NCBI GenBank assembly: GCA_023525975.1 | Contig: CM042040.1 | Span: forward strand, 50,995,486-51,059,485 | DNA length: 64,000 bases | Reading direction: 5' to 3' | From: Smallanthus sonchifolius | Taxonomy: Eukaryota; Streptophyta; Magnoliopsida; Asterales; Asteraceae | Part shown: positions 33,769 to 45,806 of the stretch, one piece after another | How positions within the stretch are numbered: the stretch's first letter is position 1 | How the letters are laid out: every line of letters starts with the position of its first letter | Program-made: the position numbers and the translations under genes | Notes under the pieces: generated by a model | The model's database searches: none | Told to the model about the DNA's origin: nothing | Seen by the model: the letters and a program-made list of their open reading frames with translations, nothing else

Positions 33769-36700
33769 TTAGTTAGTACCTTCCGTGTTTGCCGTTGAAT
33801 GTTTGAACAGGTGAGGATACTTTTTCATCATCTGATCCTCGCGTTCCCACGTGAACTTCGGTCTACGCTTCGAGTTCCAGCGAACTCTGACAATAGGTAT
33901 CTTACTATGCTTGAGTGTCTTGACCTCTCGGTCCATGATCTCAACGGGTTCCTCAATGAAACGTAGCTGTTCATCAATTTCCAACTCCTCGAGTGGAACT
34001 ACAAGTGTCTCATCTGATAGGCACTTCTTTAGGTTTGATACATGAAATACATTATGTACTCCATTGAGTGCATCGGGTAGGTTCAGTCGATATGCTACTG
34101 GACCGATCCTTTTCTCTATCTCGAACGGTCCAACGTAACGCGGATTTAACTTTCCTCGTTTCCCGAAACGAATCACACCTTTCCAAGGTGAAACCTTTAA
34201 TAACACTTTGTCACCCACTTGAAATTCTAGCGGTTTTCTGCGCTTGTTTGCATAACTCTTTTGACGGTCACGAGCTGCCGCCATATGGTTTCTGATTTGC
34301 ACGATTTTCTCTGAGCTTTCATGCACAAGTTCAGGACCCGTAAGTTGACTATCTCCAACTTCAGCCCAACAAAGTGGTGATCGACATTTCCGTCCGTACA
34401 AAGCCTCGAACGGTGCTGCTTTGATGCTCGTATGATAGCTGTTATTATAAGAGAACTCCACTAAAGGTAAGTGAGTCTCCCAACTGTTTCCGAAGTCAAT
34501 TACGCAGGCTCGTAACATGTCTTCTAGAGTTTGAATGGTACGCTCACTCTGGCCATCTGTTTGAGGATGGTACGTTGTGCTCATATCCAGGCGTGTGCCT
34601 AGAGCTTTCTGTAATGATTGCCAGAAACGTGAGGTGAATCGGGTGTCTCTGTCAGAAATGATGGAGATTGGAACTCCATGTCGAGATACTACTTCTTTAA
34701 GGTAGAGACGAGTTAACTTTTCCATTTTGTCTGTCTTTTTGATAGCAAGGAAATGAGCTGATTTGGTTAGGCGATCCACTATCACCCAGATTGTGTCACA
34801 TCCAGAAGGGGTTCGGGGTAATTTGGTTATGAAATCCATGGAAATCTGCTCCCATTTCCACATCGGTATTTCCGGTTGTTGAAGTAATCCGGATGGCTTT
34901 TGGTACTCCACCTTGACCTTGGAACAAGTCAGGCACTTGCTCACGTAGGTGGCTATGTCGGCTTTCATGTTCGGCCACCAATACAAAACCTTGAGATCGT
35001 GATACATCTTGTCGGATCCCGGATGGATAGAATATCGGGATTTGTGAGCTTCATCCATGACTAGATCTCTTAGGTTTCCATATACTGGTATCCATATTCG
35101 TTCCGCAAAATAACGAATACCGTCTGCTTTAACCTCAAGTTGTTTCTCCATACCACGAGTGGATTCCAATGGTAAGTTCTCCTCTTTCAAGGCTTCGAGT
35201 TGAGCATTACGGATTTGTTTGGGTAATCCTGTATGGATAGTGAGTTGTAATGCTCTAACCCGTCGGGGTTTAGTTTCTTTTCTGCTTAGGGCATCGGCTA
35301 CCACATTAGCTTTGCCCGGATGGTACTTGATTGCACAATCATAATCGTTTAATAACTCGATCCAACGACGTTGACGCATGTTCAACTCTTTCTGCTCAAA
35401 AATATGTTGAAGACTCTTGTGATCGGTGTAGATGGTGCACTTGGTACCGTACAAGTAATGTCTCCATATCTTGAGTGCAAACACCATGGCTCCTAACTCC
35501 AAATCGTGAGTCGTGTAGTTCTTTTCATGGATTTTTAACTGTCGAGAAGCGTATGCGATAACCTTGTCACGTTGCATCAACACACAACCGAGACCTTCGA
35601 TGGAGGCATCGCAAAACACTACGAAGTCATCCGTTCCCTCTGGCAGAGATAGGATGGGTGCGCTACATAATTTCTGCTTTAGTAGCTGGAATGTTGATTC
35701 TTGAGTCTCGCTCCAATTATAGGGTTTATCTTTTCGGGTTAAGGAGGTGAGGGGTTGGGCAATCTTTGAGAATCCCTCAATAAAACGACGGTAGTATCCG
35801 GCCAATCCTAGGAATTGCCGAACTTCGGTTGGAGTTGTTGGTGCTGCCCAATTTTTAATAGCTTCCACTTTGGCTGGATCGACATGTATTCCCTTCTCAT
35901 TGATCACATGTCCTAAAAATTGAACCTCGCGAATCCAAAAATCGCATTTGGAAAACTTCGTGTACAGCTGCTCCTGTTTCAGTAGTTCAAGGATCAAACG
36001 CAGATGCTCCTCATGCTCTTCCTGACTCTTAGAATATATGAGGATATCGTCAATAAAAACAATGACGAATTGGTCCAGATAGGGTTTACACACACGGTTC
36101 ATGAGGTCCATGAATACCGCGGGTGCGTTAGTTAATCCAAATGACATGACCAAAAACTCGAAATGGCCGTACCGGGTTCTGAATGCAGTCTTGGATATAT
36201 CTTCATCTCGAACTCTCAGCTGATGATATCCAGATCTTAAGTCGATTTTTGAGTAGAAACTTGACCCTTGAAGTTGATCGAATAAATCGTCAATGCGGGG
36301 TAGGGGGTAGCGGTTCTTGACTGTTACCTTGTTTAACTCTCGGTAATCAATGCACATGCGGAAAGTTCCATCATTCTTTTTGACAAATAGGACTGGAGCT
36401 CCCCATGGCGATGAGCTCGGTCGGATGAAACCTTTATCCAACAACTCTTGCAGTTGAGTGGATAGCTCCTGCAACTCGCTTGGTACCAGTCTATAAGGTG
36501 CTCGAGCAATAGGCGCTGCTCCGGGTGTTAGGTCAATCTGAAATTCGACCTGACGATGAGGTGGAAGACCAGGTAGGTCTTCAGGAAATACTTCTGGGAA
36601 TTCGCGAACGATTGGGATATCTTCTAACTTTTTCTCCTCGGTAGACTTGTCAGCAACAAGGGCCAGTATCGCGGTATGACCCTTACGCAGACACTTCTGA

Positions 36701-36879
36701 GCCTTCATGAAAGATATGATGCCCATGGCTGCACCACTTCTTTCGCCCTGAACAGATAGGATTTCTCCACTAGGAAGGGGTACACGAACGATTTTCTCAC
36801 TACAGATGATCTCAGCTTGGTTTTCAGACAACCAATCCATGCCCACAATTATGTCAAAACTGCCAAGTGTAACTGGCAT
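33769..36879 (-). CDS. G Pol: end of protease, RT, RNase H, integrase, chromodomain
   Basis: 1036 codons without a stop. [12 protein letters not shown] (Asp213) and FIDDILIYS (Asp277, Asp278). RNase H: FCDAS (Asp424), Glu461, TDHKS (Asp486) and ADALSRK (Asp529). Integrase: zinc half with His609..His619 and Cys649/Cys652 (assignment approximate), catalytic Asp682, Asp743 and Glu779 ([11 protein letters not shown]), GPF motif near 917. Chromodomain about 973-1026 ([30 protein letters not shown]). The first Met at 36879 is internal; the true N-terminus is the Gag-protease frame upstream, from which this frame is displaced. The stop at 33769 lies in a duplicated polypurine segment. It is functional-looking in every catalytic motif but needs fusion to Gag for expression. 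Confidence 0.92.
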   Translation of the reverse strand: MPVTLGSFDIIVGMDWLSENQAEIICSEKIVRVPLPSGEILSVQGERSGAAMGIISFMKAQKCLRKGHTAILALVADKSTEEKKLEDIPIVREFPEVFPEDLPGLPPHRQVEFQIDLTPGAAPIARAPYRLVPSELQELSTQLQELLDKGFIRPSSSPWGAPVLFVKKNDGTFRMCIDYRELNKVTVKNRYPLPRIDDLFDQLQGSSFYSKIDLRSGYHQLRVRDEDISKTAFRTRYGHFEFLVMSFGLTNAPAVFMDLMNRVCKPYLDQFVIVFIDDILIYSKSQEEHEEHLRLILELLKQEQLYTKFSKCDFWIREVQFLGHVINEKGIHVDPAKVEAIKNWAAPTTPTEVRQFLGLAGYYRRFIEGFSKIAQPLTSLTRKDKPYNWSETQESTFQLLKQKLCSAPILSLPEGTDDFVVFCDASIEGLGCVLMQRDKVIAYASRQLKIHEKNYTTHDLELGAMVFALKIWRHYLYGTKCTIYTDHKSLQHIFEQKELNMRQRRWIELLNDYDCAIKYHPGKANVVADALSRKETKPRRVRALQLTIHTGLPKQIRNAQLEALKEENLPLESTRGMEKQLEVKADGIRYFAERIWIPVYGNLRDLVMDEAHKSRYSIHPGSDKMYHDLKVLYWWPNMKADIATYVSKCLTCSKVKVEYQKPSGLLQQPEIPMWKWEQISMDFITKLPRTPSGCDTIWVIVDRLTKSAHFLAIKKTDKMEKLTRLYLKEVVSRHGVPISIISDRDTRFTSRFWQSLQKALGTRLDMSTTYHPQTDGQSERTIQTLEDMLRACVIDFGNSWETHLPLVEFSYNNSYHTSIKAAPFEALYGRKCRSPLCWAEVGDSQLTGPELVHESSEKIVQIRNHMAAARDRQKSYANKRRKPLEFQVGDKVLLKVSPWKGVIRFGKRGKLNPRYVGPFEIEKRIGPVAYRLNLPDALNGVHNVFHVSNLKKCLSDETLVVPLEELEIDEQLRFIEEPVEIMDREVKTLKHSKIPIVRVRWNSKRRPKFTWEREDQMMKKYPHLFKHSTANTEGTN

Positions 36880-36911
36880 GAGATCGATGTCCAGTTTGTG
36901 ACCAGAAAGTT

Positions 36912-38461
36912 CTAACTGACATCCCTTGAGAATGTGGTTGCCTCGATTACTTTACCGTCTGCTATCTCTACGGTATAATGGTGTTCTAGTAAAGTTGGGT
37001 TTATTTCTAGCTGACCACTAAGTTCTCTAGATATGAAACTCCTATCGGCGCCAGTATCAAAAAGTACAGAAGCATAATGATCGTTTAAGAGAAACATACT
37101 GTTCACCACGTTCCGATCATTCCGAGCTTCTCCCGATCCAATCACAAATGCTCGGCCCTTTGCACCATTTCCGTTGTTATTACCATTTCCACCCTGGTGG
37201 TTATTACCATTTCCGTTACCACCCTGATGGTTGTTGCCATTCCCATTCCCGTTTCCGTTTCTCCTCAACTGTGGACAATCCTTCTTGAAATGCCCTTCTT
37301 TACCGCACTCAAAACAGCCTTTGGGTGCGTTTCCAGGTGGTGCCTGTTTGTTCTGTAGGTCCACTCTACAATCCTTGACCGAATGGCCCATCTTTCCACA
37401 CCGCTGGCAACGGTACCGGTCACATGTCCCATGATGGTGAAAGTTACATTTATTGCACTTCGGATACTTGCCATTATAAGAACCCTGATTCTGCTGAGAA
37501 GAGTTAGACTGATTGTTGTTCTTTGACGGTTCGAACTTACGGTGTTGCTGTTGCTGTTGCTGAACAGGTGGGTTTGACTGGAAGGTTTTGGGGAATGAAC
37601 TGTCAAATTTTCTCTTTTTATCAGCTGTCTTTGATAGTGTACCTCTAGGTGGTAGGGTGCCCTGAGCTACTGCCTGATCGGTCAGCCTGTGAGCCAACCT
37701 GATTGCTTGCTGGATCGTCGTCGGATTAGAGGACGTCACCATGCTCTGAATTTGCGGGACCAAACCATCGATGAATTTCTCAATTCTCTTGTAAGAAGGT
37801 GTTACCATTTGCGGACACAAGTTCTCCAGTTCATGCGAACGAGTGGTGTAAGCTTCAATTTCGGATCCCTCCATCTTGAGGTTCCAGAATTCGCCCTCCA
37901 GTTTCTGTACTTCATCGCATGGACAATACTCCTCCCGCATCATAGCCTTGAATTCATCCCATGGCAAAGCATTTGCCATTTCCAGAGTTAACATTTGCAC
38001 CTGTGAGTTCCACCAAGTAAGGGCCGGACCCTCAAGAGTGCCAGATGCATACCTCACCTGGTTGTGTGGCGGGCAGTTACACATTGCAAACGCAGATTCA
38101 GATTTCTCCATCCAGCGGAGTAAGCCAACAGCCCCTTCGGCTCCACTGAATGAATGAGGCTTGCAATCCATGAATGATTTGAATGTGCAAACCTGCTGGT
38201 GGTTATGCTGACCTGAATTGTAAACAAGAATGCGCTTTAAGAATACTATATTCGAATTTGAGTTTAGAATGAATGATGACTCACTAGAGCCGGAAAAATT
38301 TCTGCTTTACCTCCAGTATTAGCAGTGGCTTGACTAGCCGCTACTGCTTCAGCCACATGCTCATTTATGAGTGCAGCAAGCTCGGCCGCAGTCATGCTAA
38401 TGTTTCGTCGACCACCGCGTCCTCCGGTGCGTCCACCACGTCCATTTCTTCTTCCAGACAT
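36912..38461 (-). CDS. G Gag and protease start, probable two-exon structure
   Basis: A candidate first exon, 38461-38311, encodes [10 protein letters not shown] and a short Ala-rich helix. After a 98 bp GT..AG segment (38310-38213) the frame rejoins in phase and gives the conserved [23 protein letters not shown] join. Counting from the second-exon Met: Gag with [16 protein letters not shown] (40-55), Gln-rich linker, an atypical Cys/His motif (239-250), knuckles [14 protein letters not shown] (255-268) and [14 protein letters not shown] (286-299), a Gly/Asn-rich tract, and protease [11 protein letters not shown] (371-381). The frame ends at a stop shortly after EIADGKVIE, while the protease sequence continues in the Pol frame. 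Gag forms particles and binds RNA. Confidence 0.85.
38213..38310 (-). other. Candidate spliceosomal intron in G gag
   Basis: In sense it starts GTAAAG after ..GGAG and ends TTACAATTCAG before GTCAGCAT. It is 98 bp, AT-rich and contains in-frame stops. Removal joins phase-1 codons and restores the family-typical Gag N-terminus. Confidence 0.65.
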
Positions 38462-38715
38462 TATCTTTACATTCACAACATACAATAATGAGAAAAATAC
38501 ATCGCATTTTATCATCATACAAGTGCAAGTAAACAAAGAAATTCAAACCACAACATCTAACATTTCAATAATAGTAATACTTGATAAAATAAATTGTAAC
38601 GATTACAACTAAATTCAACCAAACATCAAGATTCTAGAAACATCTGTTGGATGGGAACAACCCTGCCCATCTAGGTTCAAAAGAAAAGACGTAAATAAGT
38701 AATGAAGATAGATGA

Positions 38716-39393
38716 TCAAATGTCACTGCCAACTGATGTAACATCGGATGCTGCATCATCATCCTCATCCTGATCTCCTGCAGGTGCATCCTCTGGTACA
38801 TCCTCTGGTTCAACTCCTGCTGCCTCAACTGCTGCAAGTCGTGCATCAACCTGCTCAATCCTAGTGTGGAGTATATCTAGGTTCCACTCTGCAGTGTTCA
38901 GCCTGTCCTCCATATCCACACATCCATTTGCTAAGTGCTCATGAGCCGTATCAGTTGCTGCTAAACTTGCAGTCAGTGTGGTGATCCTTTGATTCGTCAA
39001 CATCCCTTGCTGAAGTATGCTAGTGATCTCTCCTGCTGCATCTCTCATGTTCCGGATCTCCCGGTCCATCCTAGCCACAAAGGCAGCTATCACCTGCTCA
39101 TAAGGGTACTGCAATGGTGGCAAAGCTCGTACAGAAGATGATGAAGAAGAAGAAGCAATGTCAGTAGTGAGTGGAGGTGGGACTTCCTCCTCGCGGATCC
39201 AGTTCCTGATCCTATCGGGATACCAATCCCAGTCCTGCGTGTTGCCTCTGACACGCACATGAATAGGCTCGTCATGCCCTACTGTGGTGTTGATCGGGTT
39301 GAGTCGACGTCTTCTCGACTCTAGCAAAGGTACTGTAGGAACATCGTACTCCTGCTCAACTGGGGATGCGGGTGAATTGGGTGGGGTCGACAT
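38716..39393 (-). CDS. G extra 5' ORF (225 aa), between primer site and gag
   Basis: The likely start is MSTPPNSPAS at 39393, because the upstream in-frame part lies against the primer site. It has a Pro/Ser-rich N-terminus, a WYPDRIRNWIREEE motif, a Ser run, a coiled-coil-like segment (TSILQQGMLTNQRITTLTAS.. through ..HTRIEQVDARLAAVEAAG) and an acidic C-terminus (DQDEDDDAASD). It ends 255 bp before the Gag ATG. No recognised domain. It is open in a young element, which hints that it is used. Alternatives are an upstream ORF that tunes translation, or a former part of Gag. Confidence 0.6.
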   Translation of the reverse strand: MSTPPNSPASPVEQEYDVPTVPLLESRRRRLNPINTTVGHDEPIHVRVRGNTQDWDWYPDRIRNWIREEEVPPPLTTDIASSSSSSSVRALPPLQYPYEQVIAAFVARMDREIRNMRDAAGEITSILQQGMLTNQRITTLTASLAATDTAHEHLANGCVDMEDRLNTAEWNLDILHTRIEQVDARLAAVEAAGVEPEDVPEDAPAGDQDEDDDAASDVTSVGSDI

Positions 39394-39499
39394 TTCCTGT
39401 AACGGGATGAGTGAGTGCCATGTTTGAGTGTAAGTGTTGTGTAACGAATGCATGTACGTGGTTATAGTCTAGTATGCATTTCCTAGTTCTCTAAAACCT

Positions 39500-39513
39500 G
39501 TCTCTGATACCAA
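39500..39513 (-). other. G primer-binding site, initiator tRNA-Met
   Basis: TTGGTATCAGAGAC in sense, two bases from the LTR end; complementary to initiator tRNA-Met. Confidence 0.85.
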
Positions 39514-39515
39514 TC

Positions 39516-42094
39516 TGTCACACCCCCAAAATCCACCAACGGAGTTTTACCGTTAGGGGCGTGACATAACAGGATCTCAGTCATTAGTTACGTTGAACGA
39601 CTCTATATGAGTTTAATAAAAACCACTAGTATTGCTCATAGTCATGATGCAACACTAGTAATGAAAATACTGAGTTAATGTAAGACTTGCGGAAGCGAAA
39701 AGTTAAATGAAAAGCATGCGCCAAAACAGTTGCGCCAAAATAAACAATTCAAAGATAATTAAAATAAATAATTCTTGAGTTTGCAAATGATAGACTTCAT
39801 ATGCATGCATGCCTTAGCTCGTGCTTGTACCTTAATTACCTGAGAAAACATGCTAAAACGTGTCAACACTAGGTTGGTGAGTTCACAGGTTTATATGTTT
39901 GTAAAGTTTACTAGATAATACCGTATTCAATTATATCATAGGTAGCTAACCTAGTACGTGTTACTAAAGCGTTTCGACACCGAAGCTGACTGTCTGTATG
40001 TTTGAATTGCCTTCCACCATGACTATCACAATCAATGGTAATGTTTAGGTAAATGTTACACCCGTTCGACTACCTGTCGTGTTAGCGCGACTAACGCGGG
40101 TGGGGCTTGTCAGTGCCCAGTAGTACTACTCAAGATTTCCTCGCTAACCCATATACTAACGGTTCGATAAGTAAGGACTTTCGTGATATGTTTGCGCTTA
40201 GTACACAAATGATATAAAAGAAACGTAAGATCTAAATGTTTGTACCCATGTTTTCTCCCCCAAGTTTAAAACGTAAGAAAATGGGCCGTGAAACTCACCT
40301 TAGAGTATGTGCGTAAGAAAGCGAATCTAAAATGCTTGACGACTAACTGCCACCTATAAACACCGGTTTATAAGTGTATGTTCGTGCAAGTTGATACAAA
40401 CCCTAAGTATCCAAACAATCCCATTGTTTAAGTGTTTGAAAAGAGTTTACAAGTTTGACTCATGTTTGACCAAGTTTGACCAAGTTTGACCCGACGACCC
40501 GTTGGTGACCCGATTAATGATTTAACGTTTGTTCAGTATAATACTTCTATATTATACACAAATGATCATGCTGTAACACTTAGCAACAAGTCCTAATTGT
40601 TCTAATCAAACAAGCATGATTTCCAAAAATAGAAAGTTTCCAAAAATAGAAAGTTTCCAAAAATAGAAAGTTTCCAAAAATAGAAAGTTTCTATAAATAG
40701 AAAGTATGTTCGGGATTTGTGTTTCGTGAAATTTATCATTGTTAGCATGCTCGTAAGACTACTATAACATGTTCAAGATTGTCCTATCACATAACCATTG
40801 CATAGAACTAAACATGTATGTCAAAATTCCAAATAAAGTTTCCATCTTTAGTAACCTATGACTAGCATGCGTGATTTCAAACACCTAACACGTTACAACA
40901 GGTTATTATGTCTTAACTAACATGTACCAATCATTAAACCACATCATGCAAGTCTAATTAGCAAGTTCTAACTACTTTTGACAATTAAAGTTTCCTTATT
41001 TGGAAAGTTTGTAAATCCGGGTTATGTATTCAAAATCTGATTTCACAATTCATCTAACCATGTATCAACTAGCTCATAACCATCATCACATCATTTTAAC
41101 CATGTCTAGCATGCAAGTTAGAAAACCTAAAAAGTTTCCTTTTTTAGTAACTTGTCCATTACACGTTCAAATCACAAAATTAACATGTCAAATCAATCAT
41201 AAATCTTTCAACTAATATAATTACAACTATACAAATCATAATCCACGTCTAACATGCGATTTCTATCCTTCACATAATCAAAAATATTCAATTTTTAACA
41301 AGTCACTAACCACACGGATCTAGGGTTTTGCAAATAACCATAAAATCAACAAATACATGCAAAACAATAACAAAGTTAACATTTTTATTATAAAATTTCA
41401 TGTTTGGATGAACTAGGGTTTGACCTAAAATTTAGGGATCAAAAAGTGACGGAATTTAACGAAACGACTAACGTAGAAACGTTAGGAATGTCGAGAGGAG
41501 TCCAAATACGCGTTCAATTGCGAGATCGGAGATCGAACGGGGGCTCCTTGGCTTGATTCTTCAATTCGGTCGAGAGAGGGAGAGGGGGTGAGGTTGACGA
41601 GAATGAGGGGTGGTGGTTAGGGTTTATGTTTTTTTTTTTTTTGAATTCTTTTATCCTTATCTAATAGTTAATGGGTTTTTAAGATGGGCTTCTAGCTTAA
41701 TTAAAGCCCATAGGCTCTAATTAATTAAATAATAACTATTTAATTATTAAAATCTTCGATTTATATTTTTATAAAAACTCCAACTTTTATAAAAATATTG
41801 TATGCGGTTAATATTCGATAAACACATACGAAAACAGTAATATTCACATAATTCACGTAATCACATAAGATTATATAAAACTCGCAATTTATATAAAATA
41901 TAAATTATTAATGTTCGTAATATTAATGTTCGACTAATCACCAACATTCCGGGTTAGACTCGAGTGCGATCCGATGTGTGCGATTAAATGCAATGTACGT
42001 GCAACTAACTGAGTTAATGGAGTTTGAAATGAATAATGTTTGAACTAACGAGGTTTGAGTTAACGGAGTTAACCTGAAAATGCCGGATGTCACA
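39516..42094 (-). repeat. Element G 5' LTR (2579 bp)
   Basis: Nearly identical to 31031-33650. Differences include the shorter 17 bp array (40620-40706), an extra 11 bp GACCAAGTTTG unit near 40480 and an extra copy of a short ATTAATGTTCG segment near 41920. Confidence 0.92.
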
Positions 42095-42690
42095 CATACA
42101 ATTCAACTTGTGTTTACATGTGTAGATTATTGTGCTTTTGTGCTTGATCACTTGTTATGCTATGAATACTTTTAGGATGGTTTAAATTATGTGTAACCCA
42201 CATAGTCTTGATTCCATGCCTATCACTTTTAGGGTAGCGGTATGCTATGCTTATCACGTTAAACCTTTATGCTTATATACAAAATTACATGCTTACAATT
42301 GGTATACATATAGTGAATTCTCCACATTATGCCATATCATACCATGTCAAACTATGAATTGTATAAACATTTTTAACTAAACTTTTATTTTATTTAAACA
42401 TATGCAAACTCACCAACTCTCGTAGTTGACACTTGTTTTGGATTACGTTTCAGGTGAAGATATGTGATTGTGTCACTATGTGTTGAAGGTGCTACACATA
42501 AGACTTTTGGACCTAGTAAAATAATTATGTGTAATATTCTAGAATAGGGTGTTGTAATTTGAATTGTATTTGGATATTTGGTATTTAAATCTTATTAATG
42601 AATTATGCAACCTTAGTAGATCATGTCCTTATGAACAATCATTTCATTGTCCGCCTCGATTATTCCGCCATCGGTCGGGGTGTGACAGAT

Positions 42691-42703
42691 TGGTATCAGA
42701 GCC
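42691..42703 (+). other. C internal-1 primer-binding site
   Basis: TGGTATCAGAGCC follows LTR-a by three bases; initiator tRNA-Met type. Confidence 0.88.
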
Positions 42704-43121
42704 ATGGTTATAGGGATTTAGGTTATTAGACACGATGACCTAGACTATAACCCTAGGACTCCCTTTTATGTGTTACGTGCTAAATGATTATTTGCTATGT
42801 GAATTATTTGTAGTTAGGTATTATTTGAATTTTCCCAAGTTTAGTACATGAGACTTATACACATACATACAAGGCCTTGAACACATGATACATACTTTAC
42901 ATACACATTTGACAAACAAACTTATGCAAACAAATACACTACCCATCCTTATCCATACTCTTTCATAATCCTTATAAATTGCAACATTCCTACACATTTT
43001 ATACTCATAGACTCTCAAGACTATAAAAATCTTGAAAATCTCGTCAACGACTAAATTTCTTGAAACTAGTAAAGGACACGTGCAATCTAGAAGGGTGACA
43101 CATGTACATTGGGTTTTCTGT

Positions 43122-43174
43122 CTAGGAAAGCATTTCGTATAAATCCAAATAAATGGACCCGTATGCTTTCCTAG
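43122..43174 (+). other. Leader stem-loop, C internal-1
   Basis: CTAGGAAAGCAT (43122-43133) pairs perfectly with ATGCTTTCCTAG (43163-43174) across a 29-base loop. It is conserved at 49143-49195 and, with the stem core kept, at 55735-55787 in element B (minus strand). Confidence 0.75.
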
Positions 43175-43680
43175 GAATTCCTGAAGTGAGTGTTTACCTA
43201 TAGGCTAAAGCATGTCTCCTTGAAAGTTTTGAGGAATTATTTAACGTTGATAAGTCAACGTATTCGCAAGGATACAATCCGAACTTAAACTCAAAATTTG
43301 GGGACATTATAGCAAGGTAGGAAGAACTAGACGAACATACAAAACAAATCATTATTACGGGTGCACACGTAATAACGATTTGTAGTGCATGCGAATCCCG
43401 GCCATTCCTATCGCGCGAATAATGATCCATGTTATCATATCCCCCCAGGAATAGATTTCATGGCTTATTTCCCCTATTCTTTAGTGTTATAAATATTGAA
43501 TGAATTATGTGATCAGCTTTAGTCAGAACTTACATACATTATCATGCGACATGATGAGTGTCATCTCGCGTTCCTGCTTACATTATTGTGAACAGTCTAC
43601 CAACTGTAGCACATGCATGCCTATTTTAATCCTAAGTCTCATAAAATTTTGCTGCACTACTTACTCAACTAGTAGGCCAA

Positions 43681-44900
43681 ATGATCCAAGCTAACAACAA
43701 CAGTGATGGGTCTAATACGCAAGGGAATGGTGCAAACCCACCATACTGCACATTCAAGTATTTCAATTCTTGCAACCCCACCAAATTCTTCGGGACGGAA
43801 GGTGCTACTGGCCTTCTTCAATGGTTTGAAAGTATGGAGAGTACTTTCCTAAACAGCGATTGTCCCGACAACCTCAAAGTCCGTTATACTGCCAGCATCT
43901 TCCAAAAACGAGCACTCACCTGGTGGAACGGTGAGAAACGTACTCGAGGCAACGAATCCGCTATGTCCTTGTCTTGGGACGAAATGAAACGACTTACGAC
44001 TGACGAGTTCTGTCCTCGCAACGAAATGAGGAAGCTCGAAGCTGAATTTTGGGATCTCACCCAAGATAGCGGAGAGAATTTGGCTTACACCCCTCGTTTT
44101 TAAGAACTAAGTCTGCTCATGTCCCACATGGTTACTCCCTTAGCGCGGGGAATTGAGAAATACATAGGTGGACTGCCTATGCCGCTCCAAGACACCGTAT
44201 TGGGAAGTAATCCCTCCACTCTCGAAGACGCTATCCGTTTGTCTGCTGTGTTGACTGACAATCACGTCAAAGCGGGTACCTTATCCTGGAAGGGTACCAA
44301 GAAAGTGGTCGAAAAAGCTGCTACATCTGTGTCCGACAAAGATGAAGAACCCAAATCTTCCCATCATGATAGGAAGCGTAAGGCCCAAAACTTTACGGCC
44401 GTCATACCTGCCGTACCTGTGACCCAAGTTACTCCTGCGGGTCAAATTCTGAGAAATTATGTAGGTTCATTTCCCCAATGCCCTACTTGCAAGTATCACC
44501 ATGCCCCAATGCTGCATGCCGTCTATGCTCAAAATATGGACGCTATGGACACGTTGTTACTACTTGTCGTGCTCGCACTATCGTTAATCAAGCTACTCAA
44601 GGCAATCATCCAGTGCCTCTCACTGTCACCTATGGACGGGCCTGTTACGAATGTGGAGACCCAAACCACTTTCGAAACCAATGTCCAAGACTTCAAAATC
44701 AAGGTGGTCCTCGTGGACGAGCATTTAATATAAATGCTAACGAGGCTCCGGCGAATGACAACACTGTCAACGGTACGTTCCTTTGTTCACTATCTTTATA
44801 CATCCGTTTTATTCAATATTCAAGATTGTGTCTCTTGTTTTTAACCAACTATTTGCTAAACAACCAACCAATTTTGATAACTCGTATATCATGGAAATAG
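43681..44900 (+). pseudogene. C gag, copy 1, inactivated
   Basis: It is nearly identical to the copy at 49697-51001 but lacks 79 bp containing the start ATG (junction at TTGC near 43651). It has a TAA at about 44101 where copy 2 has CAA, and it has lost one base in the CCCCACATGC segment near 44510, which shifts the zinc-knuckle region (..CYECGDPNHFRNQC) into another frame. Retained blocks include FFGTEGATGLLQWFESME and RALTWWNGEKR. It resembles G Gag in order but is clearly divergent from it. Confidence 0.9.
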
Positions 44901-45806
44901 CGGATGGGAAATCCATTGCTATAAGTTCTATAACCCGGGATTGCATATAACAGCTATGCTATCACCATTCATCTCATCCCTATACTTTTGTGAAACAAAC
45001 CTATTATGTTTAAACTCGGTCATACAACTTGCTAGCTCTGTTAAAGTTTACTTAAATTGTTGAAGTTCCAAATCCTAGTAATTATGCACGGGGAATCCCC
45101 AGTATATCAAAGGGGTGGTGGGTTAGCCGCTGGTACACCCTATACATAAACCCACTTGATATAACGAGTATAAACCGTGCATAAGTACTAGGAAGAGGAT
45201 CGGTTCTTGAATTGTTAGACATATTTGTGATATAAAACCACTCATAGACGTGATAACAAATTTTATGCATTTCATTGTACAATTTTCAATTGAGAAAGGT
45301 GATTTAATTAAAATGATCTAAATCCTAGTAATTATGCACGGGAAATCCCCGGTATATCAAAGGGGTGGTGGGTTAGCCGCCGGTACACCCTATACATAAA
45401 CCCACTTGATATAACGAGTATAAACCGTGTATAAGTACTAAGAGGAGGACCGGTTTTTGAAAATGTTTTTGCAAATTTTGAAAATATGAACACCCGTGGG
45501 GTGGAGTTTTAAAGGAAAATGCCACGTCGCAAGGTGATTGGCACCAATATCGTTAAATCTGGTTTCTAGTAGTTTACATTCATGCGTTGTACGAGCAATT
45601 GTATGCATAAATCTCATTATACTATTAGAACAATTAGTTGACAACTCGACTCAAATTAACACCATCATCCGTTATCATACGCTATTTCCCCGTTGAATCT
45701 TTCTCTTGTGAAGAAATTCCATTCTAAGTCCTTTGGCATCTCTTTCCCGCTTCTATAACGCTCGCTAATCGAATTTCGGGACGAAATTCCTTCAACTTGG
45801 GGAGAC
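44901..45806 (+). other. C internal-1, 3' part, noncoding
   Basis: A protease remnant ends near 44950 (EIADGKSIAI). A segment of about 125 bp then occurs twice (45070-45195 and 45315-45441). The TTTCGGGACGAAATT segment and polypurine tract ACTTGGGGAGAC (45795-45806) close the internal region. No RT or integrase is seen. Confidence 0.8.

Larger units (their letters stand above)
31031..42094 (-). mobile_element. G: Tekay-like Ty3/gypsy chromovirus, nearly complete
   Basis: LTRs are at 31031-33650 (3') and 39516-42094 (5'), flanked by perfect CATAC duplications (31026-31030 and 42095-42099) inside LTR-a of C. On the minus strand it carries the primer site at 39513-39500, an extra ORF, Gag with a probable intron, protease, RT, RNase H, integrase and a chromodomain. 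The LTRs are very similar, so it is the youngest insertion in the nest together with the C copies. The visible coding lesion is the frame change between 36912 and 36879. The chromodomain is known in this lineage to bias integration to heterochromatin. Confidence 0.93.
28720..42687 (+). repeat. C LTR-a, interrupted by G
   Basis: It runs 28720-31030 and resumes after G at 42100-42687. It starts TGTGACATTTC and ends GGTCGGGGTGTGACA. Relative to LTR-b and LTR-c it lacks about 20 bp near 30129, which removes the A-box-like motif. The GGTTCGAGTCC B box is kept at 30165-30175. Confidence 0.9.

Noticed and set aside
36870..36930. Programmed -1 frameshift between Gag and Pol of G
   Set aside because: No slippery heptamer is visible in the overlap, and Tekay-type elements normally use one frame.
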